A stretch of 64,000 bases of DNA. Origin: Thalassospira profundimaris (GTDB taxonomy: Bacteria > Pseudomonadota > Alphaproteobacteria > Rhodospirillales > Thalassospiraceae). The stretch's first letter is position 1; every line of letters begins with the position of its first letter. Of the stretch, positions 48,092-58,191 are shown in pieces. The DNA is taken from the NCBI RefSeq assembly GCF_003326755.1, contig NZ_JPWH01000003.1, forward strand, positions 186,001 to 250,000, written 5' to 3'. The translations under genes and the position numbers were made by a program. Under the pieces are notes generated by a model. It searched no databases and was not told the DNA's origin. It saw only the letters and a program-made list of their open reading frames with translations.

Positions 48092-48568
48092 ATGGCTGCA
48101 AAAAAAGAGAACAGCAACAATAAGTTGGTGGCGCAAAATCGCCGGGCCCGTTTTGATTATTTCCTGTTGGAAACATTCGAGGCGGGGCTGGCGCTACGTG
48201 GTACCGAGGTGAAATCGCTTCGTGAAGGCAAAGGGAACATTCAGGAATCCTACGCTGAACCGAAGAACGGGGAAGTATGGCTGATCAATGCCTATATCCC
48301 CGAATACCAAAGCAAAATGCCGTTTGGTCATGAGGAGCGCCGGCCGCGCAAATTGTTGCTGCATAAACGTGAAATCACCAAAATGTCGGATGCCGTAAAT
48401 AAAAAGGGTACGACACTGGTGCCAGTTAAAATCTATTTCAATGATCGCGGGATTGCGAAGCTGGAACTCGCCATTGCTGAAGGTAAACGCAAGGCAGACA
48501 AACGCGATGCCATCAAGGAACGTGATTGGCAGCGTGATAAAGCGCGTATTCTTCGCGATCATGGATAA
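48092..48568 (+). CDS. smpB: SsrA-binding protein SmpB
   Basis: SmpB binds tmRNA and brings it to stalled ribosomes. The 158-residue protein has [44 protein letters not shown] and [31 protein letters not shown], then the basic tail [15 protein letters not shown]. The tmRNA gene itself is not in this window. It follows dapA by 27 bp and ends in a strong terminator. Confidence 0.97.
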   Translation: MAAKKENSNNKLVAQNRRARFDYFLLETFEAGLALRGTEVKSLREGKGNIQESYAEPKNGEVWLINAYIPEYQSKMPFGHEERRPRKLLLHKREITKMSDAVNKKGTTLVPVKIYFNDRGIAKLELAIAEGKRKADKRDAIKERDWQRDKARILRDHG

Positions 48569-48628
48569 GAGGCGTCACACTCTTTGATCATGAAGTTGTG
48601 ATCAAAGTAGGAGGCTGAAAAACATAAA

Positions 48629-48666
48629 ATGGTACAGACATGGTGAACGTGTCTGTACCATTTTTC
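48629..48666 (+). terminator. Rho-independent terminator after smpB
   Basis: A 12-bp perfect stem (48629-48640 with 48650-48661) has a 9-nt loop followed by a T run. It separates smpB from the oxidoreductase gene. Confidence 0.88.
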
Positions 48667-48694
48667 GTATCAGGTGGGCAGGAGGAAGCAGGAC

Positions 48695-49354
48695 ATGACC
48701 GAAACGTTTTCGGGTGCCATTCGTGACAAGCTGATTGCAGCCAAACAGCAATGGGCGGAAAAAGGACGCCTGTTGACCGGAAAAAAGGATGTCAATCGCG
48801 AGAACCGCCTGCCGCCCGGCCAGCGCGAGGTCAGGGACTGGCCGGTGTTGGATCTTGGCATTACGCCGCATGTGGATCCGGCGAGCTGGAGGTTGTCAAT
48901 TGGCGGCGAAGTGGAAAACCCGGTTTCGCTAACAATGGCACAGTTTCTTGATTTGCCAGCCTTTTATGATCAAAGCGATATTCATTGTGTCACATCCTGG
49001 TCGCGTTACGATAATCACTGGCAGGGTGTGTCGGCTTTGGAACTGGCCCGCCTGGTGCACCCGACCGATAAGGCGAAATATGTGCTATTTACTGCCCATG
49101 ATGGTTACACAACCAATGTAACGCGCGGGCAATTTCTCGATGACGATGTGTTACTGGCGCATCACTGGCAGGACAAACCCCTTGGCGATGAACATGGTGG
49201 CCCGGTCCGCGTGATTATTCCGAAATTGTATTTTTGGAAAAGTGCTAAGTGGGTTCGCGAAATCACCTTTTCTGCCACCGATAAGCCCGGTTTCTGGGAA
49301 ACGCGCGGGTATCACAATAATGCCGATCCCTGGACCGAACAAAGATATAGCTAA
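48695..49354 (+). CDS. Sulfite oxidase-like molybdopterin-dependent oxidoreductase
   Basis: This 219-residue protein has the oxidoreductase molybdopterin-binding fold of the sulfite oxidase/YedY family. The conserved Cys98, the expected molybdenum ligand, is in DIHCVTSWSRYDNHWQGV. DWPVLDLGITPHVD, AHDGYTTN and GGPVRVIIPKLYFWKSAKWVREI are typical. No twin-arginine signal is seen, so it is probably cytoplasmic and lacks the dimer domain. The ATG at 48695 is chosen; the frame is open to 48674. The substrate is unknown. It depends on the cofactor path that includes moaC at 10 kb. Confidence 0.85.
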   Translation: MTETFSGAIRDKLIAAKQQWAEKGRLLTGKKDVNRENRLPPGQREVRDWPVLDLGITPHVDPASWRLSIGGEVENPVSLTMAQFLDLPAFYDQSDIHCVTSWSRYDNHWQGVSALELARLVHPTDKAKYVLFTAHDGYTTNVTRGQFLDDDVLLAHHWQDKPLGDEHGGPVRVIIPKLYFWKSAKWVREITFSATDKPGFWETRGYHNNADPWTEQRYS

Positions 49355-49383
49355 TGTCCAAAGCCCTTTGAGAGAGGTGCGCC

Positions 49384-49950
49384 ATGAGGTCACATATCAG
49401 AAACTTTCTGGTTGTTGCGAGTTTTGTTTTTGCCGGAACGGTCCCCGCAGCAGGAGGCGATATGACAAGTGCCCATGACTTTGAATTTCAGTCTATTGAT
49501 GGCGACGAATTGCCCCTGAAATCTTTTGCTGGCAAGGTGGTGCTGATTGTCAATACAGCGCCCTTTTGTGGGTTCACGCCCCAATATGAAGGGCTGGAAA
49601 GCCTTTGGCAGAAACGTCAGAACGAAGGGCTTGTTGTATTAGGTGTGCCGTCCGGTGATTTTGGTGGGCAGGAATACAAGGACAATCATGAAATTGCCGA
49701 TTTTTGCACCACCAGCTTTAACATCGATTTTCCGATGACCACACGCCAGCCTGTTCGCGGGGAGGGAGCGCACCCTTTCTATAAATGGGCGCGGGACGAG
49801 CTTGGCCTGGAACAGGCGCCAAAATGGAATTTTCACAAATATCTGATCGGGCGGGATGGGCAGTTACTCGCGAGTTTTCCGAGCTCTGTAACCCCGGGCG
49901 ATGAAAAGCTGCAACAGGCGATTACGGACGCCTTGTCAAAGAAGCATTAA
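49384..49950 (+). CDS. Glutathione peroxidase-family protein, exported
   Basis: This 188-residue thiol peroxidase has an N-terminal signal (about 1-23, ending VPAAGG), so it is probably periplasmic. The GPx core has the peroxidatic Cys62 in NTAPFCGFTPQYEGLE, Gln96 in DFGGQE, and Trp148-Asn149 in KWNFHKYLIG. The segment before Cys (NTAPF) differs from the usual NVASK. With no selenocysteine, it is likely thioredoxin- or other thiol-dependent. It follows the molybdoenzyme by 29 bp on the same strand. Confidence 0.88.
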   Translation: MRSHIRNFLVVASFVFAGTVPAAGGDMTSAHDFEFQSIDGDELPLKSFAGKVVLIVNTAPFCGFTPQYEGLESLWQKRQNEGLVVLGVPSGDFGGQEYKDNHEIADFCTTSFNIDFPMTTRQPVRGEGAHPFYKWARDELGLEQAPKWNFHKYLIGRDGQLLASFPSSVTPGDEKLQQAITDALSKKH

Positions 49951-49963
49951 GGGTGTCGTGCGT

Positions 49964-51829
49964 CTATTGGCGGCCATCGGTAATATCAAGAAAGGCGAGC
50001 CCGTATTGGTCCAGCTTTTTGGCACCAACACCGTTAATCGCAGCCATTTCATTCAAGCTGCGCGGCTTGAATTTCACCATTTCGGAAAGTGTCCGGTCAT
50101 TAAAAATGACATAGGGCGGTACATTTTGTTCTTGCGCCAGTTCACGTCGCAGGCGTCTTAGGGCTTCCCACATCTCGCGGTCGCTTTCATCCTCGAAAAA
50201 GGTATCAAAGTCGCGCAGGCGTTGTGTTGTGGCGCGTTTGCGCTCGCTGGTATCAAGTCGCATTTCCACAACTTTTTCGCCGCGCAACACCGGGCGGGAC
50301 TCTTCGGTAAGGTAGACGCCACCGTGGCCTTCTTCATTGACCTGCAAATACCCCATTGCCAGCAACTGGCGAAAAACCGAGCGCCATTGTGGCTGGGCGA
50401 TGTCTTTGCCCAATCCATAAACGGAGGTTTTGTCATGACCGTTTTGGCGGATTTTTTCGGTATTACGGCCCATTAATACTTCAATCACATGCGCCGGGCC
50501 AAATCGTTGCCCGGTGCGATAAACTGCTGACAGAGCCTTGCGTGAGGCATCGGTGGCGTCCCATGTGTCCACGGGTTCCAGGCAGGTATCGCAATTGCCA
50601 CACGGTTTGGCATCACTTTCGCCAAAATAGGATAAAATAACCTGCCGACGGCATTTTGTGGTTTCAGCAAGGCCGATCAGGGCATCGAGCTTGCGTTGTT
50701 CAATGCGTTTCTGGGTATCGGGGGCATCGGACGCCGCCAGCATGCCACGGATGGAGACGATGTCTGACAGGTCGTAATTCATCCAGGCATTGGCGGGCAG
50801 CCCATCACGCCCGGCACGGCCGGTTTCCTGATAATAGGCTTCCATGCTTTTGGGGAGATTCAGATGGGCAACAAATCGCACATTTGGTTTATCGATGCCC
50901 ATGCCAAAGGCGACAGTTGCACAAATGATCAGCCCCTCTTCGCGCAAAAACCGGTCCTGATGCAATTGCCGCATTTCCTGCGAAAGGCCAGCATGATAGG
51001 GCAGGGCCGAGCGACCATTATCGCTCAGCCATTGTGCAACATCTTCGGTTTTACGGCGCGACAGGCAGTAAACAATGCCCGCATCTTCGGGATGTTCACG
51101 GTTAAGAAACGATAGCAGGCGCTGTTTGCTGTTGCCCTTGGTTTCAATGCGATAGGTAATATTGGGCCGGTCAAACCCGGTCATGAAGCAGCGGGCTTCG
51201 GTGAGGTGCAGGTTTTCGGCAATGTCCTTGCGCGTGGGGGCATCCGCAGTGGCCGTCAGGGCAATGCGTGGCACATGTGGAAAGCGGGTTGGCAGAAGGT
51301 CAAGCTTGCGGTATTCCGGCCTGAAATCGTGCCCCCATTGGGATACACAATGGGCCTCGTCAATCGCAAACAGCGAAATGCTGATACGATCAAGCAGGTT
51401 CAAAAAGCGGTCCGTTGCAAAACGTTCTGGCGCGACATAAAGAAGATCAATATCCCCTTCCACCGCCCGCATCTCGACCTCTCGCGCCAGATCGGACGAC
51501 AGCGTGGAATTGATATAGGCCGCCTTGATACCAAGTTGTGTCAGGGCATCAACCTGATCTTTCATCAGGGCAATTAGCGGAGACACGACGATAGCTGTCC
51601 CATGTCGGCACAGCGCGGGAATTTGATAACAAAGCGATTTCCCGCCACCGGTGGGCATCAGGACCAGTGCATCGTTACCGGTAATGACGTGATCAACAAT
51701 CTCTGCTTGTGAACCGCGAAAACTGTCATAACCGAAAACGTCCTGTAGCACCTGCCGCGGTGATTTTGCAGCAGGAGGTTCCGGCGACGCCGGAAGATCA
51801 AATTCGTTAAATAACAATGGGTCAGACAA
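49964..51829 (-). CDS. recQ: ATP-dependent DNA helicase RecQ
   Basis: RecQ unwinds DNA 3' to 5' in recombination and fork repair. The 621-residue protein has motif 0 ([14 protein letters not shown]), Walker A ([15 protein letters not shown]), the DEAH box in [20 protein letters not shown], motif VI ([12 protein letters not shown]) and the RQC zinc cysteines ([22 protein letters not shown]). An HRDC domain (about 535-610) ends the protein. It starts 2 bp after the UDG gene stop, so the two are co-transcribed. Confidence 0.96.
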   Translation of the reverse strand: MSDPLLFNEFDLPASPEPPAAKSPRQVLQDVFGYDSFRGSQAEIVDHVITGNDALVLMPTGGGKSLCYQIPALCRHGTAIVVSPLIALMKDQVDALTQLGIKAAYINSTLSSDLAREVEMRAVEGDIDLLYVAPERFATDRFLNLLDRISISLFAIDEAHCVSQWGHDFRPEYRKLDLLPTRFPHVPRIALTATADAPTRKDIAENLHLTEARCFMTGFDRPNITYRIETKGNSKQRLLSFLNREHPEDAGIVYCLSRRKTEDVAQWLSDNGRSALPYHAGLSQEMRQLHQDRFLREEGLIICATVAFGMGIDKPNVRFVAHLNLPKSMEAYYQETGRAGRDGLPANAWMNYDLSDIVSIRGMLAASDAPDTQKRIEQRKLDALIGLAETTKCRRQVILSYFGESDAKPCGNCDTCLEPVDTWDATDASRKALSAVYRTGQRFGPAHVIEVLMGRNTEKIRQNGHDKTSVYGLGKDIAQPQWRSVFRQLLAMGYLQVNEEGHGGVYLTEESRPVLRGEKVVEMRLDTSERKRATTQRLRDFDTFFEDESDREMWEALRRLRRELAQEQNVPPYVIFNDRTLSEMVKFKPRSLNEMAAINGVGAKKLDQYGLAFLDITDGRQ

Positions 51830-51831
51830 TT

Positions 51832-52473
51832 CTAGCGGTCCAGATGGGTTCGGATGTCGGCAAAGACGTTTTCAAACATCTCCGGGGTCAGGCGATAGGT
51901 TTGGGTGTTGTAACGTGAACAGTGATAGCTATCAAATAATGTCAGGCCATTTTCCAGCTTATGCTGTGCACCGTGGACAAATTTAAACGCCGAAAGTTTG
52001 ATGCCAAAGGTCTTGAGCATGGCCTGATGGGCGATTTGACCCAGGCACAAAATGCCTTTGAGGTTTTGCATCGCCTCAATTTCACTGATCAGAAATGGCC
52101 GACAGGTATTTGCTTCGGGACCTGTTGGTTTGTTTTCGGGTGGAACGCATTTGACGGCATTGGTGATACGGCAATCGATCAGTTCAAGGCCATCGTCGGG
52201 GCGCTTGTCATATGTTCCCCTGGCAAAGCCGAACTTGCCTAGTGTGGCATATAGCAGGTCGCCAGCATAATCGCCTGTAAAGGGTCGTCCTGTTGCATTT
52301 GCCCCCTTCAGGCCCGGTGCCAGCCCCACAATGAGTAAGCGGGCGGACAGAGGGCCAAAAGGACGAACAGGGCCATTGTAAAATTCCGGAAATTTGGCCT
52401 GGTTGGCATGACGGAATTCAACAAGACGCGGGCATAAGGGGCAATCTTTTGCCGGTTCTAATAATTCAGTCAT
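51832..52473 (-). CDS. Uracil-DNA glycosylase, family 5-like
   Basis: This 213-residue enzyme belongs to the uracil-DNA glycosylase superfamily with an iron-sulfur cluster. The first Cys pair is CPLCPRL near residue 12. The active motif [29 protein letters not shown] resembles family 5 (UDGb), which has Gly-Ala-Pro-Gly-type motifs lacking the usual Asp/Asn. More Cys lie in [19 protein letters not shown], and the second motif reads [12 protein letters not shown]. The start at 52473 is preferred; an in-frame ATG at 52512 is possible. It is tightly linked to recQ and an NYN gene. Confidence 0.85.
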   Translation of the reverse strand: MTELLEPAKDCPLCPRLVEFRHANQAKFPEFYNGPVRPFGPLSARLLIVGLAPGLKGANATGRPFTGDYAGDLLYATLGKFGFARGTYDKRPDDGLELIDCRITNAVKCVPPENKPTGPEANTCRPFLISEIEAMQNLKGILCLGQIAHQAMLKTFGIKLSAFKFVHGAQHKLENGLTLFDSYHCSRYNTQTYRLTPEMFENVFADIRTHLDR

Positions 52474-52515
52474 AACGGACCTGAAACTGGGTATGACGGA
52501 TGTGGCACGCAATGA

Positions 52516-53133
52516 TCAATCGAAATCGATCTCGTCAAGGTTCGGGTGAACCGGATGATCGTCAATATCACCAAGGTCGGGATGATCGTCATCGCGGCGC
52601 TGTTGTACCTTGCGGGCGATGGTGCCTTCAAGTTCGGTCAATTCAATAAAATTGTCTGCCTGGCGGCGCAATTCATCGGCGACCATTGGCGGGTTTGATT
52701 TGACTGTCGAAACAACGGTAACGCGAACCCCCTTGCGCTGGACTGCATCCACCAAACGGCGGAAATCACCATCGCCGGAAAAAATCACAACATGATCAAG
52801 GTGCTGGGCCATTTCCATGACATCGATGGCAAGTTCGATATCCATATTGCCCTTGATCTTGCGGCGTCCTGCTGCGTCGGTAAATTCCTTGGTCGGTTTT
52901 GTGACCATCGTATAGCCGTTATAATCCAGCCAGTCGACAAGCGGGCGTATGGGCGAATATTCCTGATCTTCAATCAAAGCTGTATAATAAAAAGCCCGGA
53001 TAAGTTGACCCTTTTGAGCAAAGAGATCCAATAAGCGTTTGTAATCAATGTCAAAACCAAGTGCACGAGCCGCTGCATACAAGTTCGAGCCATCAATAAA
53101 CAGCCCGATCCGTTCCTGCGGGTAAAAAATCAT
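52516..53133 (-). CDS. NYN-domain (LabA/DUF88) putative ribonuclease
   Basis: This 205-residue protein has the NYN/PIN-like fold of LabA/DUF88 proteins, predicted metal-dependent RNases. Conserved acidic residues are in RIGLFIDGSNLYAAA, KGNMDIELAIDVMEMA and VVIFSGDGDFRRLVDAVQRKG. The final 40 residues are acidic and probably disordered. It is first in an apparent NYN-UDG-recQ unit (42-bp gap to the UDG start). It is divergent from folK. Confidence 0.88.
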   Translation of the reverse strand: MIFYPQERIGLFIDGSNLYAAARALGFDIDYKRLLDLFAQKGQLIRAFYYTALIEDQEYSPIRPLVDWLDYNGYTMVTKPTKEFTDAAGRRKIKGNMDIELAIDVMEMAQHLDHVVIFSGDGDFRRLVDAVQRKGVRVTVVSTVKSNPPMVADELRRQADNFIELTELEGTIARKVQQRRDDDHPDLGDIDDHPVHPNLDEIDFD

Positions 53134-53292
53134 TCGTAAATATCCTTAAATAGCGTTTTAAAATGAGTAATTTGCAAATGCTGACCCCTGTTTTACATCG
53201 CAAGTTCCGGCAAAGAAAGAACCAAATTGTCGTAGACAGGCAGAATGCCGTTCCGTAAACAGACGCCTTGTGTTTGAAACTGCATATAAGGT

Positions 53293-53853
53293 GTGTCAAA
53301 GGTGACATTTCAGCCCGAAGCGGAAATAGTTGAAAAATCGGCTGACACTGCTGTTCTGATTGCCGTTGGGGCAAATCTGCCGACCGAACGGTTTGGTCCG
53401 CCAGCGCAGGCCGTGCAGGCGGCGGTGGAAGCGCTTGGTGATCTGGCTGGCCTGGCCGTGGCTGATGTATCGTCATTCTATGAAACCGCACCTGTACCGA
53501 TTTCCGATCAGCCCTGGTATGTTAATGCGATTGTTCGCGTCGAGACAACATTACCGCCACATGATCTTTTGGCACATTTGCACGAAATTGAGGCGGGTTT
53601 TGGCCGGGTGCGCATTATGAGGAACGAGGCGCGGGTTCTTGACCTTGATCTTGTGGCTTATGGTCGTGTTCAGGTTCGTGATGACGGGGGGCTGGTTGTA
53701 CCACATCCACGATTGCAGGATCGCGCCTTTGTTCTGTTGCCGTTGCGCGACGTCGCGCCAGACTGGGTGCATCCGGTTTTGAATAAAACGGTGATCGAAC
53801 TTATTGATGAATTGCCAGACGGGCAGGAAATCCGCCGGATCGACAACGACTGA
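53293..53853 (+). CDS. folK: 2-amino-4-hydroxy-6-hydroxymethyldihydropteridine diphosphokinase
   Basis: FolK pyrophosphorylates the pterin before dihydropteroate synthesis in the folate path. The 186-residue protein shows VLIAVGANLP, SSFYETAPVPISDQPWYVNAIVRVET, the RNEARVLDLDLVAYG catalytic signature and VPHPRLQDRAFVLLPLRDVAPDW. The start is GTG at 53293 (AAGG just upstream); the first 20 residues before the conserved core are extra. Confidence 0.95.
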   Translation: MSKVTFQPEAEIVEKSADTAVLIAVGANLPTERFGPPAQAVQAAVEALGDLAGLAVADVSSFYETAPVPISDQPWYVNAIVRVETTLPPHDLLAHLHEIEAGFGRVRIMRNEARVLDLDLVAYGRVQVRDDGGLVVPHPRLQDRAFVLLPLRDVAPDWVHPVLNKTVIELIDELPDGQEIRRIDND

Positions 53854-53940
53854 TCCGCTCAGAGACACATATCGCCATAAACATATCGCCATAAAGAGCA
53901 GGATGATTGAAAAAATCACCTGAGCTGCTGTGGTTTGGTG

Positions 53941-53968
53941 TTGCAACATATATCCTGCGGTCTTATAA
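53941..53968 (+). promoter_or_regulatory. Putative sigma-70-type promoter of rpoZ
   Basis: TTGCAA (53941-53946) and TTATAA (53963-53968) are 16 bp apart and lie 40 bp before the rpoZ ATG. Seen by eye only. Confidence 0.4.
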
Positions 53969-54007
53969 AGACCGGTCTGGATACCTATTCTTTTGCTGGA
54001 GAAATTT

Positions 54008-54349
54008 ATGGCGCGCGTTACCGTCGAAGATTGCGTTGACAAGATTCCCAATCGCTTCGAGCTCGTGATGCTGGCAGCTCAGCGTGCACGCAACATTTCG
54101 GCAGGGGCAGAACTGACCGTTGACCGTGACAACGACAAAAACCCTGTTGTTGCCCTGCGCGAAATTGCCGAAGTCACCGTTAATTTTGATGATCTTCGCA
54201 ATGGCATGATTCAGGGACTTCAACGTCATGTTGAAACCGAAGAGCCCGAAGACGTTGAAGACGAATTTGGTCCCAAGCTGATGGCTGAGGCAATTGAAGA
54301 GTTTGCCCCGATTGCAGCAGCCTCCGCACCTTCGGAAGAAGATGAATAA
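54008..54349 (+). CDS. rpoZ: RNA polymerase omega subunit
   Basis: Omega helps assemble RNA polymerase and is part of a ppGpp site in proteobacteria. The 113-residue protein begins [54 protein letters not shown], the diagnostic stretch, and has an acidic tail. GGAGA 7 bp before ATG 54008 sets the start. It lies directly before the ppGpp synthetase gene, as in many proteobacteria. Confidence 0.96.
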   Translation: MARVTVEDCVDKIPNRFELVMLAAQRARNISAGAELTVDRDNDKNPVVALREIAEVTVNFDDLRNGMIQGLQRHVETEEPEDVEDEFGPKLMAEAIEEFAPIAAASAPSEEDE

Positions 54350-54387
54350 TCTTTCCTAGTGCATTGAAAATCATGATTTAATAAAAA

Positions 54388-54421
54388 AGAGCTGCGGATT
54401 TCTATTCCGTGGCTTTTTTTT
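54388..54421 (+). terminator. Rho-independent terminator after rpoZ
   Basis: GCTGCGGA (54391-54398) pairs with TCCGTGGC (54406-54413, with G-U pairs), flanked by A and T runs. Confidence 0.75.
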
Positions 54422-54447
54422 GTGCCATTTGTACTATCTTCTATATA
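54420..54447 (+). promoter_or_regulatory. Putative promoter of the rsh gene
   Basis: TTGTGC (54420-54425) and TATATA (54442-54447) are 16 bp apart, just past the rpoZ terminator and about 45 bp before the rsh start. Seen by eye only. Confidence 0.35.
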
Positions 54448-54489
54448 TGTGCTTGTCTGATTGAGAACCGGGATGGGAGTCGATCCTGA

Positions 54490-56628
54490 ATGATGCGTCA
54501 ATATGAACTGGTAGAACGGGTAAAGGCTTATGATGCAGATGCACGTGAGGCATTGCTCAATAAGGCCTATGTATATGCTACCCAGAAACACGGTTCTCAA
54601 AAACGGGCCAATGGCGACCCGTATTTTTCGCATCCGATTGAAGTTGCCGGTATTCTGACGAACTATAAGCTGGACTGTGACACGATTATTACGGCGCTGT
54701 TGCATGACACCATCGAAGACACGGATGCAACGCCAGAAGAAATCAACAAGCTATTTGGTCCCAAAATCCTCAAGCTGGTGGATGGTGTTACCAAGCTGAC
54801 CCAGATTGAGTTGAAATCTGCTGATTCCAAACAGGCCGAGAACTTGCGCAAGCTGTTGCTGGCGATGTCGGAAGATATTCGAGTTCTGTTGGTCAAGCTG
54901 GCCGACCGTCTGCATAATATGCGCACCCTGCATTATATTTCCAAACCCGAAAAACGTGCGAGAATTGCCGCCGAAACCCTTGATATTTATGCGCCTTTGG
55001 CTGAGCGCATCGGCATGCACGACATCAAGGAAGAATTGCAGGAACTGGCCTTTCACCATCTGAATGCAGAGGCCCGCAATTCGATTATTTCCCGCCTGGA
55101 AACTCTTCGGCATAAAGACGACAATGTTGTTGCGCGCATCGTCAAGGAACTTGAAGAGGTCATCTCAACAGACGGTCCGGCTGTCCAGATTTATGGCCGG
55201 GAGAAAAGCCCGTATTCGATCTGGCAGAAAATGCAGCGCAAAAACATCACCTTTGGTGAGCTTTCTGACATCATGGCATTTCGGGTCATGGTGGATACCA
55301 TGCCACAATGTTACGAGGTTCTGGGATATTTGCATGCGGCCTATAAGGTGGTGCCGGGTCGCTTCAAGGACTATATCTCCACACCCAAACCCAACGGTTA
55401 TCGTTCCATTCATACAACCGTCATCGGCCCCGAGAACCATCGCATTGAAGTGCAAATCAGAACGCATGAAATGCACGAAGTCAATGAGCTCGGCGTTGCT
55501 GCGCACTGGGCTTATAAACAGGGTGGTGGTCCGGAAAAAGAAGGGCCGCAATATCGCTGGTTGCGTGATCTTCTGGATATTATGGAGCATGCTTCCGAAC
55601 CGGAAGAGTTCTTGGAGCACACCAAGCTGGCGATGTTTCAGGACCAGGTTTTCTGTTTCTCGCCCAAGGGAGATGTGATTGCCCTGCCAACGGGCGGTAC
55701 GCCGGTTGACTTTGCCTATATGATCCATACCCATATCGGCGATACCTGTGTTGGCGCCAAGGTCAATGGGGCGATGGTTCCGTTGCGCACGCAGCTTAAC
55801 AACGGCGATCAGGTCGAGATTGTCACCTCGAAGGCACAAACCCCCAATCCAACCTGGGAACGGTTTGTTGTTACCGGTAAGGCCAGGGCGCGGATCCGTC
55901 GCTTTATCCGCCAGCAGCAGGAAGACCAGTATCGTGACCTGGGCAAGGCGATTGTGCAAAAAGCGTTTCGCCAGGCGGGATACGAATATTCGGAAAAGGG
56001 CCTGGAAGGCGTTTTGAAGATATTCAAGCAACCTTCTGTTGATGCGCTGGTTGCTGCTGTTGGTGCAGGCCATATTACGGGCCGGGAAGTGACCAATGCA
56101 GTGTTCCCTGGCACCAAGGATACGCAAACCACGCGTAAATTTGCGCCGACTGATGGTAAAAATAGCCGTAAGCGTGATCATGCCATTCCGTTAAAGGGCC
56201 TGATCCCCGGGATGGCGGTTCATTATGCCGGTTGTTGCCACCCGCTGCCGGGAGATCGGATTGTGGGTATTGTCACCACAGGCAAGGGGGTGACAATCCA
56301 TACCATTGATTGCGAAACACTGGAGACTTTTGCAGACCAACCCGAACGCTGGCTTGATGTTGGTTGGGACAATGGTGGCGAGCCGGAGCATTTTGTCGGT
56401 CGTTTGGGGCTGACGGTATCGCATGAATCGGGCGCGCTATCCGCCATTACCAGCGTCATAGCCAAAAATCATGGCAACATTACCAACCTGAGGTTTGTCA
56501 GCCGTACTGTCGATTTTTTTGAAATGCTGATTGATATTGATGTTGTAGATGTCAAACATCTTACCAATATCATAGCTGCCCTGCGGGCAACACCGGTTGT
56601 CAATACAGTGGAGCGTGCGCGTGGTTGA
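54490..56628 (+). CDS. rsh: Bifunctional (p)ppGpp synthetase/hydrolase (RelA/SpoT homologue)
   Basis: This is the single long RSH enzyme usual in alphaproteobacteria, making and degrading (p)ppGpp. The 712-residue protein has an intact HD hydrolase domain (ALLHDTIEDTDA with His72-Asp73, and KLADRLHNMRTL) and a synthetase domain (YGREKSPYSIWQKM, NGYRSIHTTVIGP). A TGS domain (VFCFSPKGDVIALPTGGTPVDFAY), a zinc-finger/helical part (VHYAGCCHPLPGDRIVGI) and a C-terminal ACT domain follow. Both catalytic halves appear complete. It lies after rpoZ, in keeping with ppGpp acting on RNA polymerase. Confidence 0.96.
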   Translation: MMRQYELVERVKAYDADAREALLNKAYVYATQKHGSQKRANGDPYFSHPIEVAGILTNYKLDCDTIITALLHDTIEDTDATPEEINKLFGPKILKLVDGVTKLTQIELKSADSKQAENLRKLLLAMSEDIRVLLVKLADRLHNMRTLHYISKPEKRARIAAETLDIYAPLAERIGMHDIKEELQELAFHHLNAEARNSIISRLETLRHKDDNVVARIVKELEEVISTDGPAVQIYGREKSPYSIWQKMQRKNITFGELSDIMAFRVMVDTMPQCYEVLGYLHAAYKVVPGRFKDYISTPKPNGYRSIHTTVIGPENHRIEVQIRTHEMHEVNELGVAAHWAYKQGGGPEKEGPQYRWLRDLLDIMEHASEPEEFLEHTKLAMFQDQVFCFSPKGDVIALPTGGTPVDFAYMIHTHIGDTCVGAKVNGAMVPLRTQLNNGDQVEIVTSKAQTPNPTWERFVVTGKARARIRRFIRQQQEDQYRDLGKAIVQKAFRQAGYEYSEKGLEGVLKIFKQPSVDALVAAVGAGHITGREVTNAVFPGTKDTQTTRKFAPTDGKNSRKRDHAIPLKGLIPGMAVHYAGCCHPLPGDRIVGIVTTGKGVTIHTIDCETLETFADQPERWLDVGWDNGGEPEHFVGRLGLTVSHESGALSAITSVIAKNHGNITNLRFVSRTVDFFEMLIDIDVVDVKHLTNIIAALRATPVVNTVERARG

Positions 56629-56743
56629 CGGGAAATATTCAGACACTGGTGCTATTTTCTTGCCAACACGGCTTTCTGCACTTACCCATAGCGGCGCGGG
56701 ATTTTTTCCGTTCCCTCCTATCATGTCATTTGTCTGACACCGT

Positions 56744-57445
56744 ATGTTCCAGCGTCGCATAAAACCAAGTTACTTTGAACGTATTCGTGGGCTGTTATGG
56801 CCGCGGGCCGGATGGCGTCGTTCATCGCGTTATTTCGCCCACCGAGTCGCCCGGTTGCCGGGAACGCCCTATAGCATTGCGTCGGGTTTTGCGATTGGTG
56901 CGGCAGTCTCCTTTACGCCTTTCATCGGGTTTCATTTTGTCCTGTCGGCATTGTTCAGTTTTATCCTGCGTGCCAATCTGGTGGCGTCGCTTTTGGGCAC
57001 CATTGTTGGCAATCCCTGGACATTTCCCTTTATCTGGCTCTGGCTGTATCACAGCGGGCTATGGATTTTGGGCAGTGACCCGTCGGTTCAGGGCGTGCAT
57101 TTCAATATGGCCGTGCTGTGGGATTTCACGGTTGAAGGGGTTAGCTATATTGGCCGCGGACTGATTTTCGGAATATGGAATGCGGCCGAACAGGCGGATC
57201 TGGCCCGGTTATGGTCGAGTATTGTCGATATTATCTGGCCGATGATTGTGGGCTGTATCCCGACGGTTATTGTCATTTGGTTACTGTTTTACTTTCCTGT
57301 CTATCGTGCGGTTGTTATGTATCGTCATAAACGTATTTTGCGCCGTATGAAAATTCACGAGAAACGGGCCTTGAAACCTGTTCTTGAAACGGCAAAACGT
57401 ACATTGCTTCAGGATAAAGCAAGCCAGCAGGACGATACGAAATGA
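56744..57445 (+). CDS. DUF2062 membrane protein
   Basis: This 233-residue protein carries the DUF2062 domain: [59 protein letters not shown], with two or three membrane helices, a fourth near 175-200 and a basic cytoplasmic tail. The family function is unknown. It overlaps pdxJ by 4 bp (ATGA), which starts the tight run DUF2062-pdxJ-acpS-lepB-rnc-era. Confidence 0.88.
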   Translation: MFQRRIKPSYFERIRGLLWPRAGWRRSSRYFAHRVARLPGTPYSIASGFAIGAAVSFTPFIGFHFVLSALFSFILRANLVASLLGTIVGNPWTFPFIWLWLYHSGLWILGSDPSVQGVHFNMAVLWDFTVEGVSYIGRGLIFGIWNAAEQADLARLWSSIVDIIWPMIVGCIPTVIVIWLLFYFPVYRAVVMYRHKRILRRMKIHEKRALKPVLETAKRTLLQDKASQQDDTK

Positions 57446-58191
57446 GCAACGCATTACGTTTGGGTGTAAATATCGACCACGTCGCCACGATACGGAATGC
57501 GCGGGGCGGCGTGCATCCTGACCCGGTGAGGGCGGCGAAAATTGTTGCGGCGGCAGGAGCGGACGGAATTACCGCGCATCTGCGTGAAGATCGCCGCCAT
57601 ATTTCTGATCGGGATATGGAGCGTCTGCGTGGCGAAATCGACTTGCCCCTGAATTTTGAAATGGCGGCAACCGATGAAATGCTGGAAATTGTGCTTAAAA
57701 CGCGCCCGCATGCTGCCTGTATCGTGCCGGAAAAACGCGAGGAACGTACCACCGAAGGTGGCCTTGATGCGGCTGGACAACACAATCATTTAAAACGGTT
57801 TGTTTCGGAACTGGGAAATGCCGGTATCCGCGTATCCCTGTTTATCGAAGCATCGAAGACGCAGCTTGATGCTGCGCTATCGCTTGGCGCACCGGTTGTT
57901 GAAATTCATACCGGTGCCTATTGCGATGCAACCGGGGATGAAAGGGCACGTGAACTTGCCCGCATTACCGAGGCCGTAAAATACGGGGCCGCGCAGGGGC
58001 TTGAAATTCACGCAGGTCATGGCCTTTCCTTTGATACGGTTTCACCGATTGCATGTTTGCCCGAAATTCGCGAACTCAATATCGGTCATTTTCTGATCGG
58101 TGAGGCGATATTTACGGGTCTTGAAGGCAGTATTGCTGAAATGCGTCGTCTGATGGATGAAGCACGGGGAAAACCGGGTTCTGACCAATGA
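57442..58191 (+). CDS. pdxJ: Pyridoxine 5'-phosphate synthase
   Basis: PdxJ closes the pyridoxine ring from 1-deoxyxylulose 5-phosphate and aminoacetone phosphate. The 249-residue barrel begins [18 protein letters not shown] and has [45 protein letters not shown] and [15 protein letters not shown] overlaps on both sides, with DUF2062 before and acpS after. Confidence 0.97.
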   Translation: MSNALRLGVNIDHVATIRNARGGVHPDPVRAAKIVAAAGADGITAHLREDRRHISDRDMERLRGEIDLPLNFEMAATDEMLEIVLKTRPHAACIVPEKREERTTEGGLDAAGQHNHLKRFVSELGNAGIRVSLFIEASKTQLDAALSLGAPVVEIHTGAYCDATGDERARELARITEAVKYGAAQGLEIHAGHGLSFDTVSPIACLPEIRELNIGHFLIGEAIFTGLEGSIAEMRRLMDEARGKPGSDQ

